Positions 10,129 through 21,247 of a stretch of 64,000 nt of DNA are shown here, in pieces; the first letter of the stretch is position 1, and every line of letters starts with the position of its first letter. The translations under genes were made by a program, and so were the position numbers. The DNA is from Turbatrix aceti (lineage: Eukaryota; Nematoda; Chromadorea; Rhabditida; Panagrolaimidae), in NCBI GenBank assembly GCA_963969345.1, contig OZ017769.1, positions 3,229,600-3,293,599 of the forward strand. Direction: 5' to 3'. Under the pieces are notes generated by a model. It was given only the letters and a program-made list of their open reading frames with translations. It was not told the DNA's origin and made no database searches.

Positions 10129-13100
10129 GTATGATTTATGTGTACCCCCGCTTGTTTATAAACTGATATTTTGACACCTGTTTTCGGGCAAAATTTATCT
10201 TAATTTCATTAATTTAGGCACTCGGGCATATTTTCGGTTTTTTTTACATCAGGAAATAAGAAAATCGTAAAAAATGTTTAATAATTTATGAAAAGTACAG
10301 TTGCGTCATAAAAACATGATGTTTCACAACATTTATTGTCCAGGTGTAATGCGGGCAACAGGCATCACACCGAGACGTCAACACGTCGAACATCCGTCAA
10401 ATAGTACTTTTGTCTCCCCACTCCCATGTTTTTTCCGATTTATGTGATGGGAAACACACCATTGATGTTCCCGTGCTGATTAGACCCAATCTGACTGATG
10501 GATGACTCACTATAAAAAAAATAAAAAAAACACAAGGCGCCGATGATTCATCAATCGTATTCTTATCACGTTGACTCACGTGTGAATCTATTTACGAAAG
10601 CTTCGAAATAAATACATTTCCCTTTGAAAAATCTAACAATCGGCCATTTTCAAAGCAAAGTTTAAAAAAAATGAAGGAGGGAAAAAAGGAAAATCATTCC
10701 TTCGCTCCGCGTCGATGCGCATCCCTTACCTACCTGAAGAGGGGGTTCCAGTGCAACTTGATAATGATGATGATGAGAAAGATGAAAAAAAGAGAGAGAT
10801 GAAAAGTTCCCATGATCGTCGGCCGTCGGATGTTGTAACAAGAAAAATGAGAGAAAAAAGAAATAATAATGACGGAAAAAAAGTGGACGATGTTTGCAGA
10901 ACTAAACTGAAAGTAACCAACAACCGACAAAGTACCGTAAATGGAACCGTAAACTTTGAGAAACTCTCGGCCCGAAAGTTTCTCAAAGTAACAAAAGAGT
11001 GATTCAGTTTTTTATTACTTCGCGTTACGATCATCGTGCACGATTACGATTACGATCGCGAGCGTGCGTCGATCGATGAACGTAACAAACCACATTTACG
11101 ATCATTCATTCATTCCGATGATGATTATGATGTTGTTTGAAGTCTTTTTTTTCTTTCGCGTGCAAAAACGCTTTTTTATCTTTTCATCGTGATTTTTTGT
11201 TCGTTTTTTGACTATTTTCCATAATCCACGAAGCATTCAGGCAGGCGTGCGTTCACTTAGTGTGTGCGAACAACATCAGAAGTCCTAGGACCCGCATTCG
11301 TAGCCAGGCCGGACCTCCTTTCCCTCTTTTTGCCTCACCATCCTCCTCTGCTCCTCTGTATATCGATCCGCATTGTTAGTCTCCGCGAGCTTCTATCCAT
11401 CATCTCCCTGGTGTGTCGCACGCGTTTGTTTGTCCGCTGAACACAGAAACGGGGAAAGAAAGAGAGAGAGAAAGCTGCGGTGACGCTGCCGCGGCAGCGT
11501 GACCCTACCGCCAGTCAGGCACACAACATGTCAAACTGCTGGTGGGGGTAAAAAGAAGTAAAATTCCCCCGCTAATGTTTTTTTTCTCTCCTGTGTGCGT
11601 GGAGTGCAGCAGCTGAATTTGCGTTGCCCGGTGAAGCTCATCGGAATGTTCTTTTTTTTTTGTTGCCTCTTCCCGCTGTAGGCTGTAGACTGCATCCGTC
11701 CTCATTTCTCCTCCTTTCGAAAGTTAGTTTGTTTGGGGTTTTTGCTTCAATTTCGAAGAATAGCGTTTTATTATAACTATAGTTTTTATTAAAATCACGT
11801 TTTTATGTCCTGAAGCGATTTTTACGTTTTTTCGCTTCGGGACCAATTGTTTCAATTTTTGTGCGATTGTCCAGTTGCAACTTGTTTGTAAGCTTTTCCC
11901 GGGGCTTGCGGTGAGGCAACAGTGAGAAACCAGTGTCCCTCATGACTTGATGCGAGCGACTTTCCACCTGCCTCACCGTTCTTGCCTGCCTGCTTGCGTT
12001 AACCAACCGCAACCTCAACCACGAAAAGCTAGGCTAGGCGACTCGTCAGACTTTGACGACTCGACTCGTTTCCATGGTTGACACTATATTTAGCCCCGGT
12101 GCCTTTGTCACCTCACCTCACCTCATCTCGCTTCGATTCGATTCGCTTCGCGCGCACGCTTCCTTTCTTCCTTTCTTTCCGATCTGAGTGAGTGAAGGTC
12201 ACTGATCCCAAAAAAACTGGCGGGCTATTCTCAAAAAAATAGTGAAGGAAAGGAATCACAATAACGACTGCGTTTTTTTGCTTGCTTTCTTGCATTTCTG
12301 CTTTTGTGGCCGTTTATCTGTCCTATCTCGCTTCCAGCACCTTCCAGAGAGGAATAATTGCATAGTGGTGATGTCTGACTTCTTTCTTGATAAATAATTG
12401 TTGACTATTTTTTTTGTGGACTCCTGTTGTTTAAAATTGTTCGTTCCTGAATGAACTGGCAGTCAGTAGTCTGTCAGGAGTCCTTCGTTTGTCAAACCAA
12501 ACACCTGGATGTTTATTTGCCCATTTCAAAAAGAGCGAGGCTTTTTTATATTTTTACGTCACCTCACGTTTCTGCCTTTTTTTCCATTTGGCCGAACTAA
12601 TATTTCACAGAGTTTCCAAACCCCCAACTGACGTGAATGCTAATTTGTGATTTAGCATACGGCCGACTATTACTATTTAGCCTCTGGCGTATTCGTGTTC
12701 TTGTTCGTTTTCCTAGTAAATATGACAGCGAGTTCATTAGCCTAAAATAGACTTTGACCGGGGAAAGAGGGAAAAAGAGAAAAAAAGTTTTGTCTGGCTT
12801 CTGACTTTTTGATCGCCTGAAGCCATAGGTTAAATTTAGTTAGTTATCCTATGGCTTCAAGCCGCAGCTAAAGACACAAATTTATCTGCGGTTGCGTGTA
12901 AACACGCACCTACCTGCGCAGGTGTGCAGGTAGGTGCCTCTCGGATATGTCAGTTGCCAGCCGAACGGAGAGCGACGAGAACGTGAGTATGAGCGTACGA
13001 ACGTCGGCTTTTGGATTGAATTTTGTATCCTATCCCCTCCCTGTCCTGCCCCCCAGCCAGCCAGCAGGTGCGAGACTTTGATGCACTGCTCCCCTCTTTT

Positions 13101-13439
13101 CCACTGCCGGCCGCGTCTATAACGTAACATAACCACCGCCGACGTTTACGTTTTTGCGCTGTTTATTTGCTCACTCACGCGCGCTCGCTCGACTCACTCT
13201 CGCGTGGTGGCTTTTCTGTTCGTTTCGGGTGAGGTGCGTGTTATCTATTCCTGACAGTCTCCTACCTTCTACCCCGCGTGACACGCCTACCACCCCTACG
13301 AAGCGATAACCATCCTGCATTCTCCCGTGATCCTCTTTTTCTACCGGCGCCATAAAACACTTCAGTTTTCATCAACTTTTATTTTTTCAATTTTTATTAC
13401 AGTTGACATTCGTCTCCCAAGACAACCTCAAAAATAGCT
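10129..13439. other. Long intergenic region, probably the upstream region of the LAPTM-like gene
   Basis: No coding exon can be supported. Notable sequence: an 18-bp perfect GC palindrome (11483-11500), purine tracts (10780-10880, 11455-11475) and an acceptor ttattacag ending at 13402. The acceptor implies that the leader of the gene at 13440 is spliced from an upstream non-coding exon or a trans-spliced leader. Confidence 0.45.
11483..11500. repeat. 18-bp perfect palindrome
   Basis: ACGCTGCCGCGGCAGCGT equals its own reverse complement. It lies next to a GA-rich tract. It could be a dimeric factor site or a cruciform; function is not known. Confidence 0.75.
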
Positions 13440-14965
13440 ATGGTCAAGGCATTCAGAACAACCTCGCCACCGGCTGCCCGTGAACAGTATAGAATCGGCA
13501 TCAGCGAAGATAACCTCTGGAACCCCAACGATGACCGGTTCAAGGTCCTCTGCCGCACCGTTCACGTCGCGAAGGCAGCCCTCAACATTGGCTACTGCCA
13601 GCTCCTCATCAGCATGGTCTTCACCCTCTACTTCGGCTACTACTACCTGCTTGCCGTGAGCGGTGCTGCGGCTGCCGGAGTATCGGGTGACTTTTCGACC
13701 ACCGATCTCATCAACCAGTACTCGGCTAAATATGCTTGTGAGTTTTTTTCTTTAAATAAAAAAAACGCGTTTTTTCGCTCAAATTTTTTTTTCGTTTTAA
13801 AAAAGTAGAAAAGTGCGTTTATTTTGTTTAAAATGTGTATTTTTTACTTTTTTTAGATCTAAAATATTAAAAAATAAACTGTTTTTTTGACCTAAAAAAT
13901 TCGAACTTTGTTTTTTGGGTTAAAATTCGAAATTTTCGTTTTTTTGTGCCTCCGATGCTGAAAATGACTTTTTTTTTACGCTCAAAAAGTAAAAACGACT
14001 TCTTTTTGGGCCTAAAACGTTTCCTCAATCTTTTTATCAGCCATAAAAACCCCCACGCTTTAATCAGCTGCCACCTTGTTGACTGATAAACTTTTTTTTG
14101 ATGATCAAGAACTTTGTGTTCATTTTGTGTCCGGCAGAACAGAATTAGTAATAATCCCTGTTCGTTTTCTGTAAAATACAATTTTGATAATTTGTTTTTG
14201 CCGTTGCTGCCCGCGACCAACCAAAGGCCGCAGCTAACCCTATTACTGCCTTTTTCCTAATGTTTTGATGAAGTTAATCCTCTTTCCAAGCATTAGACGA
14301 CATTTTTTTGTATTGTTTTAGCACAATTTCTCTTCGCCGTCGCTGTACAGCTCGTGCTAATTCTGGTGATGATTCATGGTGTCCGTAGCGAGAATCGCAG
14401 CTTCCTATTGCCGTATATTGTCTTCGTAAGTTGTTTTTTGTTTTTTTTTGTATTTATTAGCCAGCTTTGGCTTTTTTTTGTACTTTTTCCATGAAAAAGC
14501 AAAGCTGCTTTTACTGATTTTTGAACTTTGTAAAGGATGAATGACAAATTTTATTTTGATGAAAAATTTAATTTTTTTTTTCAGTCGGTCATCGCGATCA
14601 TCGCTGGCCTCTCCCAACTCGGCTCGGACTTTGTCAGCATCCGTAGCTCCGCGGATTCCGGCTCGCTGACCAACGAAGACTACTCGCAGCAGCAGACCTT
14701 CCTCTCGCACCTCGTCGCGACCTTCATCCACGCCTGGTGCCTCTCCGTCGTCTGGCGTTGCTACGGATTCCTCGGCGAAAAGAAAGTTGCCCGCCAGATC
14801 AGCGAACAACTCTCTGCGACGAACGCGGCTTTCCACTACCCGGAGCGATATTATTCGTACGTTCTCTCGCAGCCCCCAGCCTACTCCGAGACCGTGCAGA
14901 GCAGCGGCGGTTCGGGTAGAATCATCAAGATCGACGATGACAAGCAGCCCCTGACCGTTGCCTGA
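13440..14965 (+). CDS. LAPTM-like four-helix membrane protein
   Basis: Three exons, 13440-13737, 14322-14425 and 14585-14965, give 260 residues. Four hydrophobic segments are visible: YCQLLISMVFTLYFGYYYLL (about 53-72), FLFAVAVQLVLILVMI (about 102-117), the segment spanning LLPYIVFSVIAIIAGL, and ATFIHAWCLSVVWRCYGFLG. The cytosolic C-terminus contains a PPAY (PPxY) motif in SQPPAYSET. Four helices plus PPxY is the pattern of lysosome-associated LAPTM proteins, which recruit Nedd4-type ubiquitin ligases; equating them is inference from layout. The coding exons are GC3-rich while the first intron (584 nt) is full of T/A runs. Confidence 0.65.
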
Positions 14966-15918
14966 GTCTCTGTTGCGTGAGTTCTCCTCCCCGAAGAAGA
15001 AAGAGTTTGGAAATTGACCCGATGATGCTGAAAATGTCTCCCATCCTTCACAAAAAAGGCTATTTGGATTCTGTTCTCCTCAAATAGACCGAAACGTTAT
15101 TTTCTGACGAACAAAAATTATTGTAGTCAGGTGTCGCTCTCCAACAAGGCGCTCACAGTCGTCCGATTTTGATTTATTCATTCATTCCCTTTTTTTTTAA
15201 AAGTTGATTGTACTTCTTTTCACGGTCTCGAAAAACACGGTCTACCCTTCCTTCTCTTTTGCATCCCCCAATATTCTTTTTTTCAGATATATTTTGTTGT
15301 TATTAGTCAGTTGTCTGTCCCCTTTTGACTTGAAAAAGCGCCGCCTTATTAATGTTAATACCCCATTCTAACCGGGTAAAAAGAAGAGCAGCGACACCGG
15401 GCTTTTTGTACAGTAGAGCCTATTTTCCTTGTTTTCTGGTTGACTATTGTAACTTTCCGAAGTTGGCCAGGATACCCTTCGAAATTCGTATGACAAATTT
15501 GTATGATGATAAACAACTTCACCGGAGTCCAGAAAGTCGGAATTTTTAGTGTGTTCATAAATATTCAAAAATCTTTAAAAAAGGTTGTTAAAATTAAAAA
15601 TTTCTCCAAAAAATTTTCTATAATACCATATTTTCGCAGGTAACGCCTTTGAGTTGAGTTTTTGACGGAATTTTTTTGGTATACAAAACTTTGGAATTTG
15701 GAAACATAGCTTTGCCGAAATTTCCGGAATTTCGGTCGCGTACCCGAAATTTTCGGCACTGTAATAAACGTGCACACAGTTTATCCAAAAACGCAAGGCG
15801 GGCACCTGAATGACGCTTAGGCCGTCAATTCCGTGCTTTTGTCAATTCTTTCAAAATTCATGGATTTGATGATAAACAACTCCACCGGAGTCCAGACAGT
15901 CAAATTTACTATCAGTTC
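14966..15918. other. Intergenic, includes 3' flank duplicated at 33590-33845
   Basis: The first ~330 bases are 3' flank of the LAPTM-like gene. 15285-15545 resembles 33590-33845 (shared AAGAGCAGCGACACCG, CCTATTTTCCTTG, GATAAACAA). Both are copies of the downstream flank of the fatty-acid-binding-protein genes. No coding exon seen. Confidence 0.5.
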
Positions 15919-16452
15919 TTAGATGCGCTTAAAATACCGCATTGCAACGACGTCACCGGCGGTGCACTGTGCGACGAGTTCGTCGGATTCGTTGACGGAA
16001 CGCCGGATGACGGATGGCACAGCACCGGAAGGCGATTCAGCACAGATTTCCTGGATTTCAACAAGAGCATCATCCTCGAGAACCGCCGTGGTCTGGAATA
16101 TTCGGCCGTCAACTGTCGCCTGAGGGGATCCTTCGCCGGCTTTGAACGTCCATTTGACAGTTTTGTGCGGCAGTTCGGCGGCGACGTTCCACTCTCCGGC
16201 AGAATCGTCGTAACCGATGTCGACAACGGGCTTTGCTCGGTTGCCAAAAGCACGTTGGATCATTCCGACCCCTATTTTCTGAAAAAATACATTTTTTGTT
16301 GGAATGAACAAAAAAAATTTAGGAACACATTATTTTTGATTTTTTGTAGCAAAGTAACAAACTCTCATGTAAGCGTCAAAGTTTTCAGACCGGTAAAGTT
16401 GCCATCGACCGATGATCTTGGCCTGCTGGGGCGTGAGGGGTGGAGGTGTCAT
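15919..16452 (-). CDS. Intracellular fatty-acid-binding protein, copy A
   Basis: Exons 16452-16363 and 16278-15919 encode 149 residues. The protein starts MTPPPLTPQQAK, then GRWQLYRSENFDAYMRKIGVG, the classic FABP start. KPVVDIGYDDS, KTVKWTFKAGE, a TVDGR loop and ELVAQCTAGDVVAMRYFKR follow, matching the ten-strand barrel of cytosolic lipid carriers (nematode lbp family). There is no signal peptide, so it is probably intracellular. The ligand-contacting R-x-Y pair near the C-terminus is R-Y-F here, so the usual Tyr128-equivalent is Phe. The N-terminus is about 12 residues longer than vertebrate FABPs. It is the first of four complete copies in the window. Confidence 0.88.
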
Positions 16453-16760
16453 GTCAGGGATATATACTGGGGAGCTGAATTTCAAGTTGATCGGGTGTTT
16501 GAGGTGAACGCAGGGGACGGCACGGAACATTTGCATGAAAAGCAAATTGGCAAATTGCGTAGCCTACAGATTACGATTTAGAATGCAGACTTGAGTGACG
16601 CCCGGGTCGTCAATCCCGTGTCCTTGTCAATACGATCATTGACAAGGACACGGGATTGAAAAAAACGAACACGGCATGGAATTTGAGGACAAGGACAAAA
16701 TCCTCAAATTTGATGATAAAAAAACCCTCCCAGGATCCAGAAAGTCAGATTTATCAGTTC

Positions 16761-17258
16761 TTAGATGCGCTTAAAATACCGCGTAGCAACGACGTCGCCG
16801 GCGGTGCACTGTGCGACGAGTTCGTCGGATTCGTTGACGGAACGCCGGATGACGGATGGCACAGCACCGGAAGGAGACTGGGGACAGATTTCCTGGATCT
16901 CGACGAGATCGTTGTCTTCGAGGACGGCGGTGGTCTGGAAGATTCGGCCGTCGATGGTCGGCTGAGGGGATCCTTCGCCGTTTTTAAACTTCCATTTGAC
17001 AGTTTTGTGCGGCAGCTCGGCGGCAACGTTCCACGCCTCGGCAGAGTCGTCGTACGCGATGTCGACGACTGGCTTGGCTCGATTGCCGAAAGCGCGTTGG
17101 ATCATTCCGACGCCTATTTTCTTCAAAAATAAATACAATTTTTGATGGAATTACAGACAATTACAAACCCGCATATAAGCATCAAAATTTTCAGACCGGT
17201 AAAGTTTCCATCGACCGACGATCTTGGCCTGCTGGGGCGTGAGGGGCGCGGGTGTCAT
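16761..17258 (-). CDS. Intracellular fatty-acid-binding protein, copy B
   Basis: Exons 17258-17169 and 17120-16761 encode 149 residues. It starts MTPAPLTPQQAKIVGRWKLY and shares all FABP landmarks with copy A (KPVVDIAYDD, KTVKWKFKNGE, TIDGR, VVATRYFKRI). The 48-nt intron sits at the same codon as in copy A. It is divergent from the 87-residue gene starting at 17421, with only ~160 bases between the two ATGs, so they may share regulatory DNA. Coding identity to copy A is high while introns differ, showing a tandem duplication that has had time to diverge. Confidence 0.88.
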
Positions 17259-17420
17259 GTCAGGATACACAGGGGAGCTGAATTTCAAGTTGATCGGGCG
17301 TTGAAGGTAAAAAACAGTTGTTGGCACATTTGCATGACAAACAAAATGCCAAATTGCGCAGCCCAAAAATGCCAGATTCAGATTGCAGACGGCACTGTTG
17401 CCAGCACGCCACAGATAACG

Positions 17421-17684
17421 ATGTCAAATTCGGCTCGAACTCTGTCGTCGCGAGACTCGCTTTCACGTTCGCGAGAGTGGATTCTCTCCGAGAAGTACAA
17501 AACCGCAGACGGGAGCACGGTCATCCGGTACCGACGGCGCGACGACGAAGCTGCCGAGCTCATGAGTCTCGTGACGTCTACCGGGCGTCGCATCACCGTC
17601 CATCGCACGAAGCACGAAAGCATCCTCACCAGCAGCGACGCCGACGGACAGAGCACCCGATACCTGCACTGTCACCGTGAATGA
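17421..17684 (+). CDS. Orphan 87-residue protein, copy 1
   Basis: A single-exon frame from ATG 17421 to TGA 17684. It begins MSNSARTLSSRDSLSRSREW and ends in LHCHRE. It is strongly basic and polar with an RRRDDEAAELMSLV stretch and no signal peptide or membrane segment. An AATAAA lies near 17718, 35 bases after the stop. Copies 2 and 3 (28221, 37202) keep the full frame, with changes mainly at residues 10-13. I recognise no family. Confidence 0.6.
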   Translation: MSNSARTLSSRDSLSRSREWILSEKYKTADGSTVIRYRRRDDEAAELMSLVTSTGRRITVHRTKHESILTSSDADGQSTRYLHCHRE

Positions 17685-17991
17685 GTGAAATTATAATATT
17701 ACTTGTCAGTGAAAATAATAAAGCTTATAGAAACGATTTTAATGTCTAAAAGAATGTGTAGTCGGGTATCAGGAGATTTCGGGTTCGGGTGACCGAAAAA
17801 AAGTGAGGATACCTTTTGCCGATAATTTTGGGTTTACGATCGTGTAAAAAACATGTACATATACAGTTCATCATCAAAAATTGCTACTGAAGAAAACAAT
17901 AGAATGAATGCCCTTGTCAAATACCTTTTAAATCCATGTATTTGATGATAAACAACTCCACCAGAATCCAGAAATTTTGATTTATCAGTTT

Positions 17992-18495
17992 TTAGATGCG
18001 CTTAAAATACCGCATTGCAACGACGTCACCGGCGGTGCACTGTGCGACGAGTTCGTCGGATTCGTTGACGGAACGCCGGATGACAGATGGCACAGAACCG
18101 GAAGGCGATTCAGCACAGATTTCCTGGATTTCAACAAGAGCGTCATCCTCAAGAATCGCCGTGGTTTGGAATATTCGGCCGTCAACTGTCGCCTGAGGGG
18201 ATCCTTCGCCGGCTTTGAACACCCATTTGATCGTCCGGAGTGGCAGTTTGGCGGTTACGGTCCATGTACCGGTAGACTCGTCGTACGCGATCTCAATAAC
18301 TGGCTTGACTGCATTTCCGAGAACCCGTTGCAGAGCTCCGACGCCTATTTTCTGCAAAATACATTTTTTTAGCTGCAATTAAAGAAACAAAAGAAAAAAA
18401 CGAACCCTCATGTAAGCATCGAAATTTTCTGCCCGATCGAGTTGCCATCTGCCGACGAGTTTAGCCTGCGGGGGCGTGAGTGGCACGGGTGTCAT
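17992..18495 (-). CDS. Intracellular fatty-acid-binding protein, copy C
   Basis: Exons 18495-18406 and 18351-17992 encode 149 residues starting MTPVPLTPPQAKLVGRWQLD. The later landmarks are KPVIEIAYDEST, RTIKWVFKAGE, TVDGR and VVAMRYFKRI. It belongs to a different subclade from A and B (TWTVTAKLPLRTIKW instead of EWNVAAELPHKTVKW). Copy D (28787) is nearly identical, and E (37768) is its broken twin. It converges on the 87-residue gene, with ~300 bases between their stops. Confidence 0.88.
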
Positions 18496-18588
18496 GACTC
18501 AGGATATACTGGAAAGTTGACTTTCAGGTTTGTCGGTCGCACGAGAGGTGAACCGAGGTTGACTCGACAAAATCGATGATTTGCTCGC

Positions 18589-19176
18589 GTGCGCCCAAGT
18601 CTGGTCAGGTCCGCCCACCCACCTATTCAAGGAGATCCATATCGCCGCAAGGTCAGCCTCAGGCTGTTGCGCAACATCCTTTTATATGACTTGGGGGTCG
18701 TTTTAGTTGGATTTGCGAGTTCACAAATTTGCAATCCAAAAATACAGCCAAAGCCGGTTTTTAGAAATTTTTTTGGCAGGCAGTATAAATTTGTGCCTCC
18801 GGTGACTAACTTTAAAGTTGTTGTGAGTCAACCTTATCGAAGAGACGTCATTCACCATCGACATATAAATATCACAGATATTGATACAAGAAAAGCGGAA
18901 AGCTTCGCCAGGAGAATCAGCCAGTGTCAATGCCGATCCTGTGACGTATACGAAACATGATGCATTATGACAAAGTGTGACAAAGTGACCGTGATGTTAC
19001 ATGCGTCAAACAGAAAAACGTTTGCACAGCCTGCAAAAATAGAAAAATGCTCAGGATACAAAATTATCTTTTATGATGCCAAGTTTATATTTAATCATCA
19101 AAAGCAACAGGTTGTTTTGAATCCCAGACATCGTTTCACAATCGATCATTTTTGTATTTTTAAATTAAAAAAATGA
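18589..19176 (+). pseudogene. Conserved ORF with in-frame TGA, copy 1
   Basis: A frame from ATG 18589 stops at TGA 18958-18960 after CQCRSCDVYET. It continues in the same frame for 72 more codons from CIMTKCDKVTVMLHASNRK to IFKLKK. A possible 55-nt intron (donor gtcagc near 18650, acceptor ttttag near 18707) would shorten the start. Copy 2 at 29382 keeps the same frame and the same TGA, with mostly amino-acid-changing differences, suggesting weak selection. The cysteine-dense middle (CQCRSC...C...C) resembles a cystine-rich domain but no family is identified. Pseudogene is the simplest reading; recoding of TGA is an alternative. Confidence 0.4.
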
Positions 19177-19568
19177 AAGTTTGCGACAACTAAGGTGATA
19201 TGGGCCAAGTTGTTTAACGCCAACTGACATGAGTTGACTATCGCTTCGGGAAGAGGGAAAAAGGGTTAGGCACGATAAGCACGAATAGATAACGCACCCG
19301 AAACGCTATTCACTTTTTTTGCCCATTTATTGTTCATTCTCGTATACAAGGTTGCAAAGATGGGATTTCAGGGAGTTTGCCTCGGGGGCTTCAAATATCA
19401 CTTTAATGTTAAATTTAGGTTGCAATTTTAATTTTTGTATTCTCTAATAAAAAAAATAAAAAAAAACTCGTTCGCCCCATATCATACCTACAACACTACA
19501 ATGAACAATCAGAAGGTGGTGGTGGTGATTAGGGTTCCCCTCCTCCCCCCCCCCGTTTGCATTACGGG
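19177..19568. other. Intergenic, no gene seen
   Basis: Flank shared in part with 29990-30100 (GAAGAGGGAAAAAGGGTT, ACGCTATTCACTTTTTTTGC), marking the right edge of the duplicated block. No coding exon. Confidence 0.45.
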
Positions 19569-19862
19569 CAAGGGTGTCAATCGGGCCGGGCCGGCCCGGA
19601 AAGCCCGCGGCCCGGCCCGGCGGCCCGGTTTTAAAAAAAAAGAAAATTTTAGAACAAAATTTATTCAAAACAGTCAAAAATGAACCAAAAACTTGCTCAT
19701 TTTGAGTAATCCTCCCCCATTATGAATAACAACTTGTATTTTTACCTTTTCAACTCATATTTGTCAACAAATTGAAAAAATTTTAGTAATTTTTGCTTCA
19801 ATTTTACGCTTTGGTAAAAAGGCGGGCCGGGCCGACAAAAATTCGGCCCGTTGACACCCTTG
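19569..19862. mobile_element. Non-autonomous hAT-type element (MITE)
   Basis: Ends are inverted: CAAGGGTGTCAAT on the left and GTTGACACCCTTG on the right. Both are followed inward by GGCCCGG-rich subterminal repeats. ATTACGGG flanks it at 19561-19568 and again at 19864-19871, an 8-bp duplication with one extra A. CA-x-GGTGTCAA ends and 8-bp duplications are hAT hallmarks. There is no coding sequence. Confidence 0.7.
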
Positions 19863-20622
19863 AATTACGGGGGGGATTTACGGGTGGGAGATCTTCACGG
19901 GGAGTAGAACGGGGAATCCGGAAGCGGATGTCGATTGCGATACGTGCACTTTGAGTTCGCAGCTCTGACTGGGGGCGGGACGTGTTTTTGGTGTGGCGTG
20001 GTTTTGATTGGATGATATACAATTGTTGTAGCGAAAACGACACACAGTTGTAGCGAAAACGACACATTGTGCACAATGTGTCGTTTTCGCTACACGGACA
20101 AATGCGCCCCTAGATTGTGCGTCATTTTCCCGCACTTTTCAGTATGACAATGAAAACGATACATTGTGTGATAATTATTGAGTTGTAGAAAACCGCTGCG
20201 TCCAAGCGGGATCCTTGATTTCCATGTGGCTTTATTTCGATGCGGGGAATTTGAAAGGAGATTAGATTCTCCGTGGAGATTCATGAGCTACGGCTTCTGG
20301 AAGATTCCGACCTCAAATTTTCAATTTCAATTCAAAAAATCTGATTCTTGGTATACATGGGTATCTTAGCACGAGAAATCGATTGGAATACTCAGACTTC
20401 TCAAAAAACATGACTTTTTGAAATTATTGATTTTTGCATTTTGCTGTGTTTTTACCGTCATTTTTTGCCCGTAGCTTCCGTATTTCTACCAGGAGCTCAG
20501 CGAGGTTATTTAAATCTTGACATCCATTCATTTCTGAATGTTATATAAAAAATGCAGAAAAAAAATGGTGACTATTCGGTAACCATCTCCGGGCATTCAT
20601 CGCGCGCACTTGACCAAAAAAC
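19863..20622. other. Intergenic with large palindrome, no gene seen
   Basis: Holds the 46-bp palindrome at 20049-20094 and related half-copies (GTAGCGAAAACGACACAC at 20028; GAAAACGATACATTGTGTG at 20150). No coding exon is supported. Confidence 0.45.
20049..20094. repeat. 46-bp perfect palindrome
   Basis: TGTAGCGAAAACGACACATTGTG is followed immediately by its exact reverse complement, with no loop. A direct half-copy lies ~20 bases upstream. It may be the junction of two head-to-head element ends. Confidence 0.9.
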
Positions 20623-20944
20623 GGTGTAAACAGCCTCTTTTTTTGTCAGCGGTCATCTGGGTAGGTTTGGGCATGTCCTAAAGATTGTTCCAAACTATTT
20701 GGCTGTTTAATCCGACTATATTACGCATTGCCATAGGCATTTAAAAAACATGGAACCTTAGAATGCCTTAACTCATAGCAAAATAATACGATAAAAGGTT
20801 TAACCTGGGTAGGCAAACAAACCTACCCAGATGACCAAAAAAAACAAAAATTGGCTTTAGGGCATTTTTTTTAAACCTGACTTCTTTTACGCGCGCGCGC
20901 GCTTCTTTTTTGTCAGCTGAGGCAAAAAAGAGGCTGTTTACACC
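20623..20944. mobile_element. Foldback element, diverged relative of the TTAA family
   Basis: GGTGTAAACAGCCTC begins it and GAGGCTGTTTACACC ends it. Inner arms also pair (GGTCATCTGGGTAGGTTTG / CAAACCTACCCAGATGACC). The interior shares TTTGGGCATGTCC.AAAGATTGTT and a GCGCGC...TTTTTTGTCAGC motif with the elements at 31256 and 44854. Sequence up to ~21090 also resembles their outer arms, so the true element may be larger and decayed. Confidence 0.6.
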
Positions 20945-21247
20945 TTTTTTTAGTCAGAATCCGGCTTCTGGAATTTTTTTTCTATTTTTTCTGTACCTCC
21001 TCCCCGGTGGCCTACAACTTTGGCACAAAACATTAGAATTTGTAAAATCACGGGGTCGCGTTCTCCACCTTGATCCTAAATCGGCTCACAATAATTTAAA
21101 ACTTAGAAAATCGTGTCGTTCGGTTTTTGTGTTTTGCGCGTCGCTTCGGTTTTATGATATTTGTCGTGTGCAGCTGGATGTGCCATTTGAATGACAAAAG
21201 TTTTCAGAGGCTGTCTTAGAATCTGAACACTTGTTCATAAGCCAAAC

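Noticed and set aside
10715..11002. 95-codon charged ORF
   Set aside because: Low-complexity GAT/AAA-rich sequence without splice context, homology or a convincing start; more likely a purine tract.
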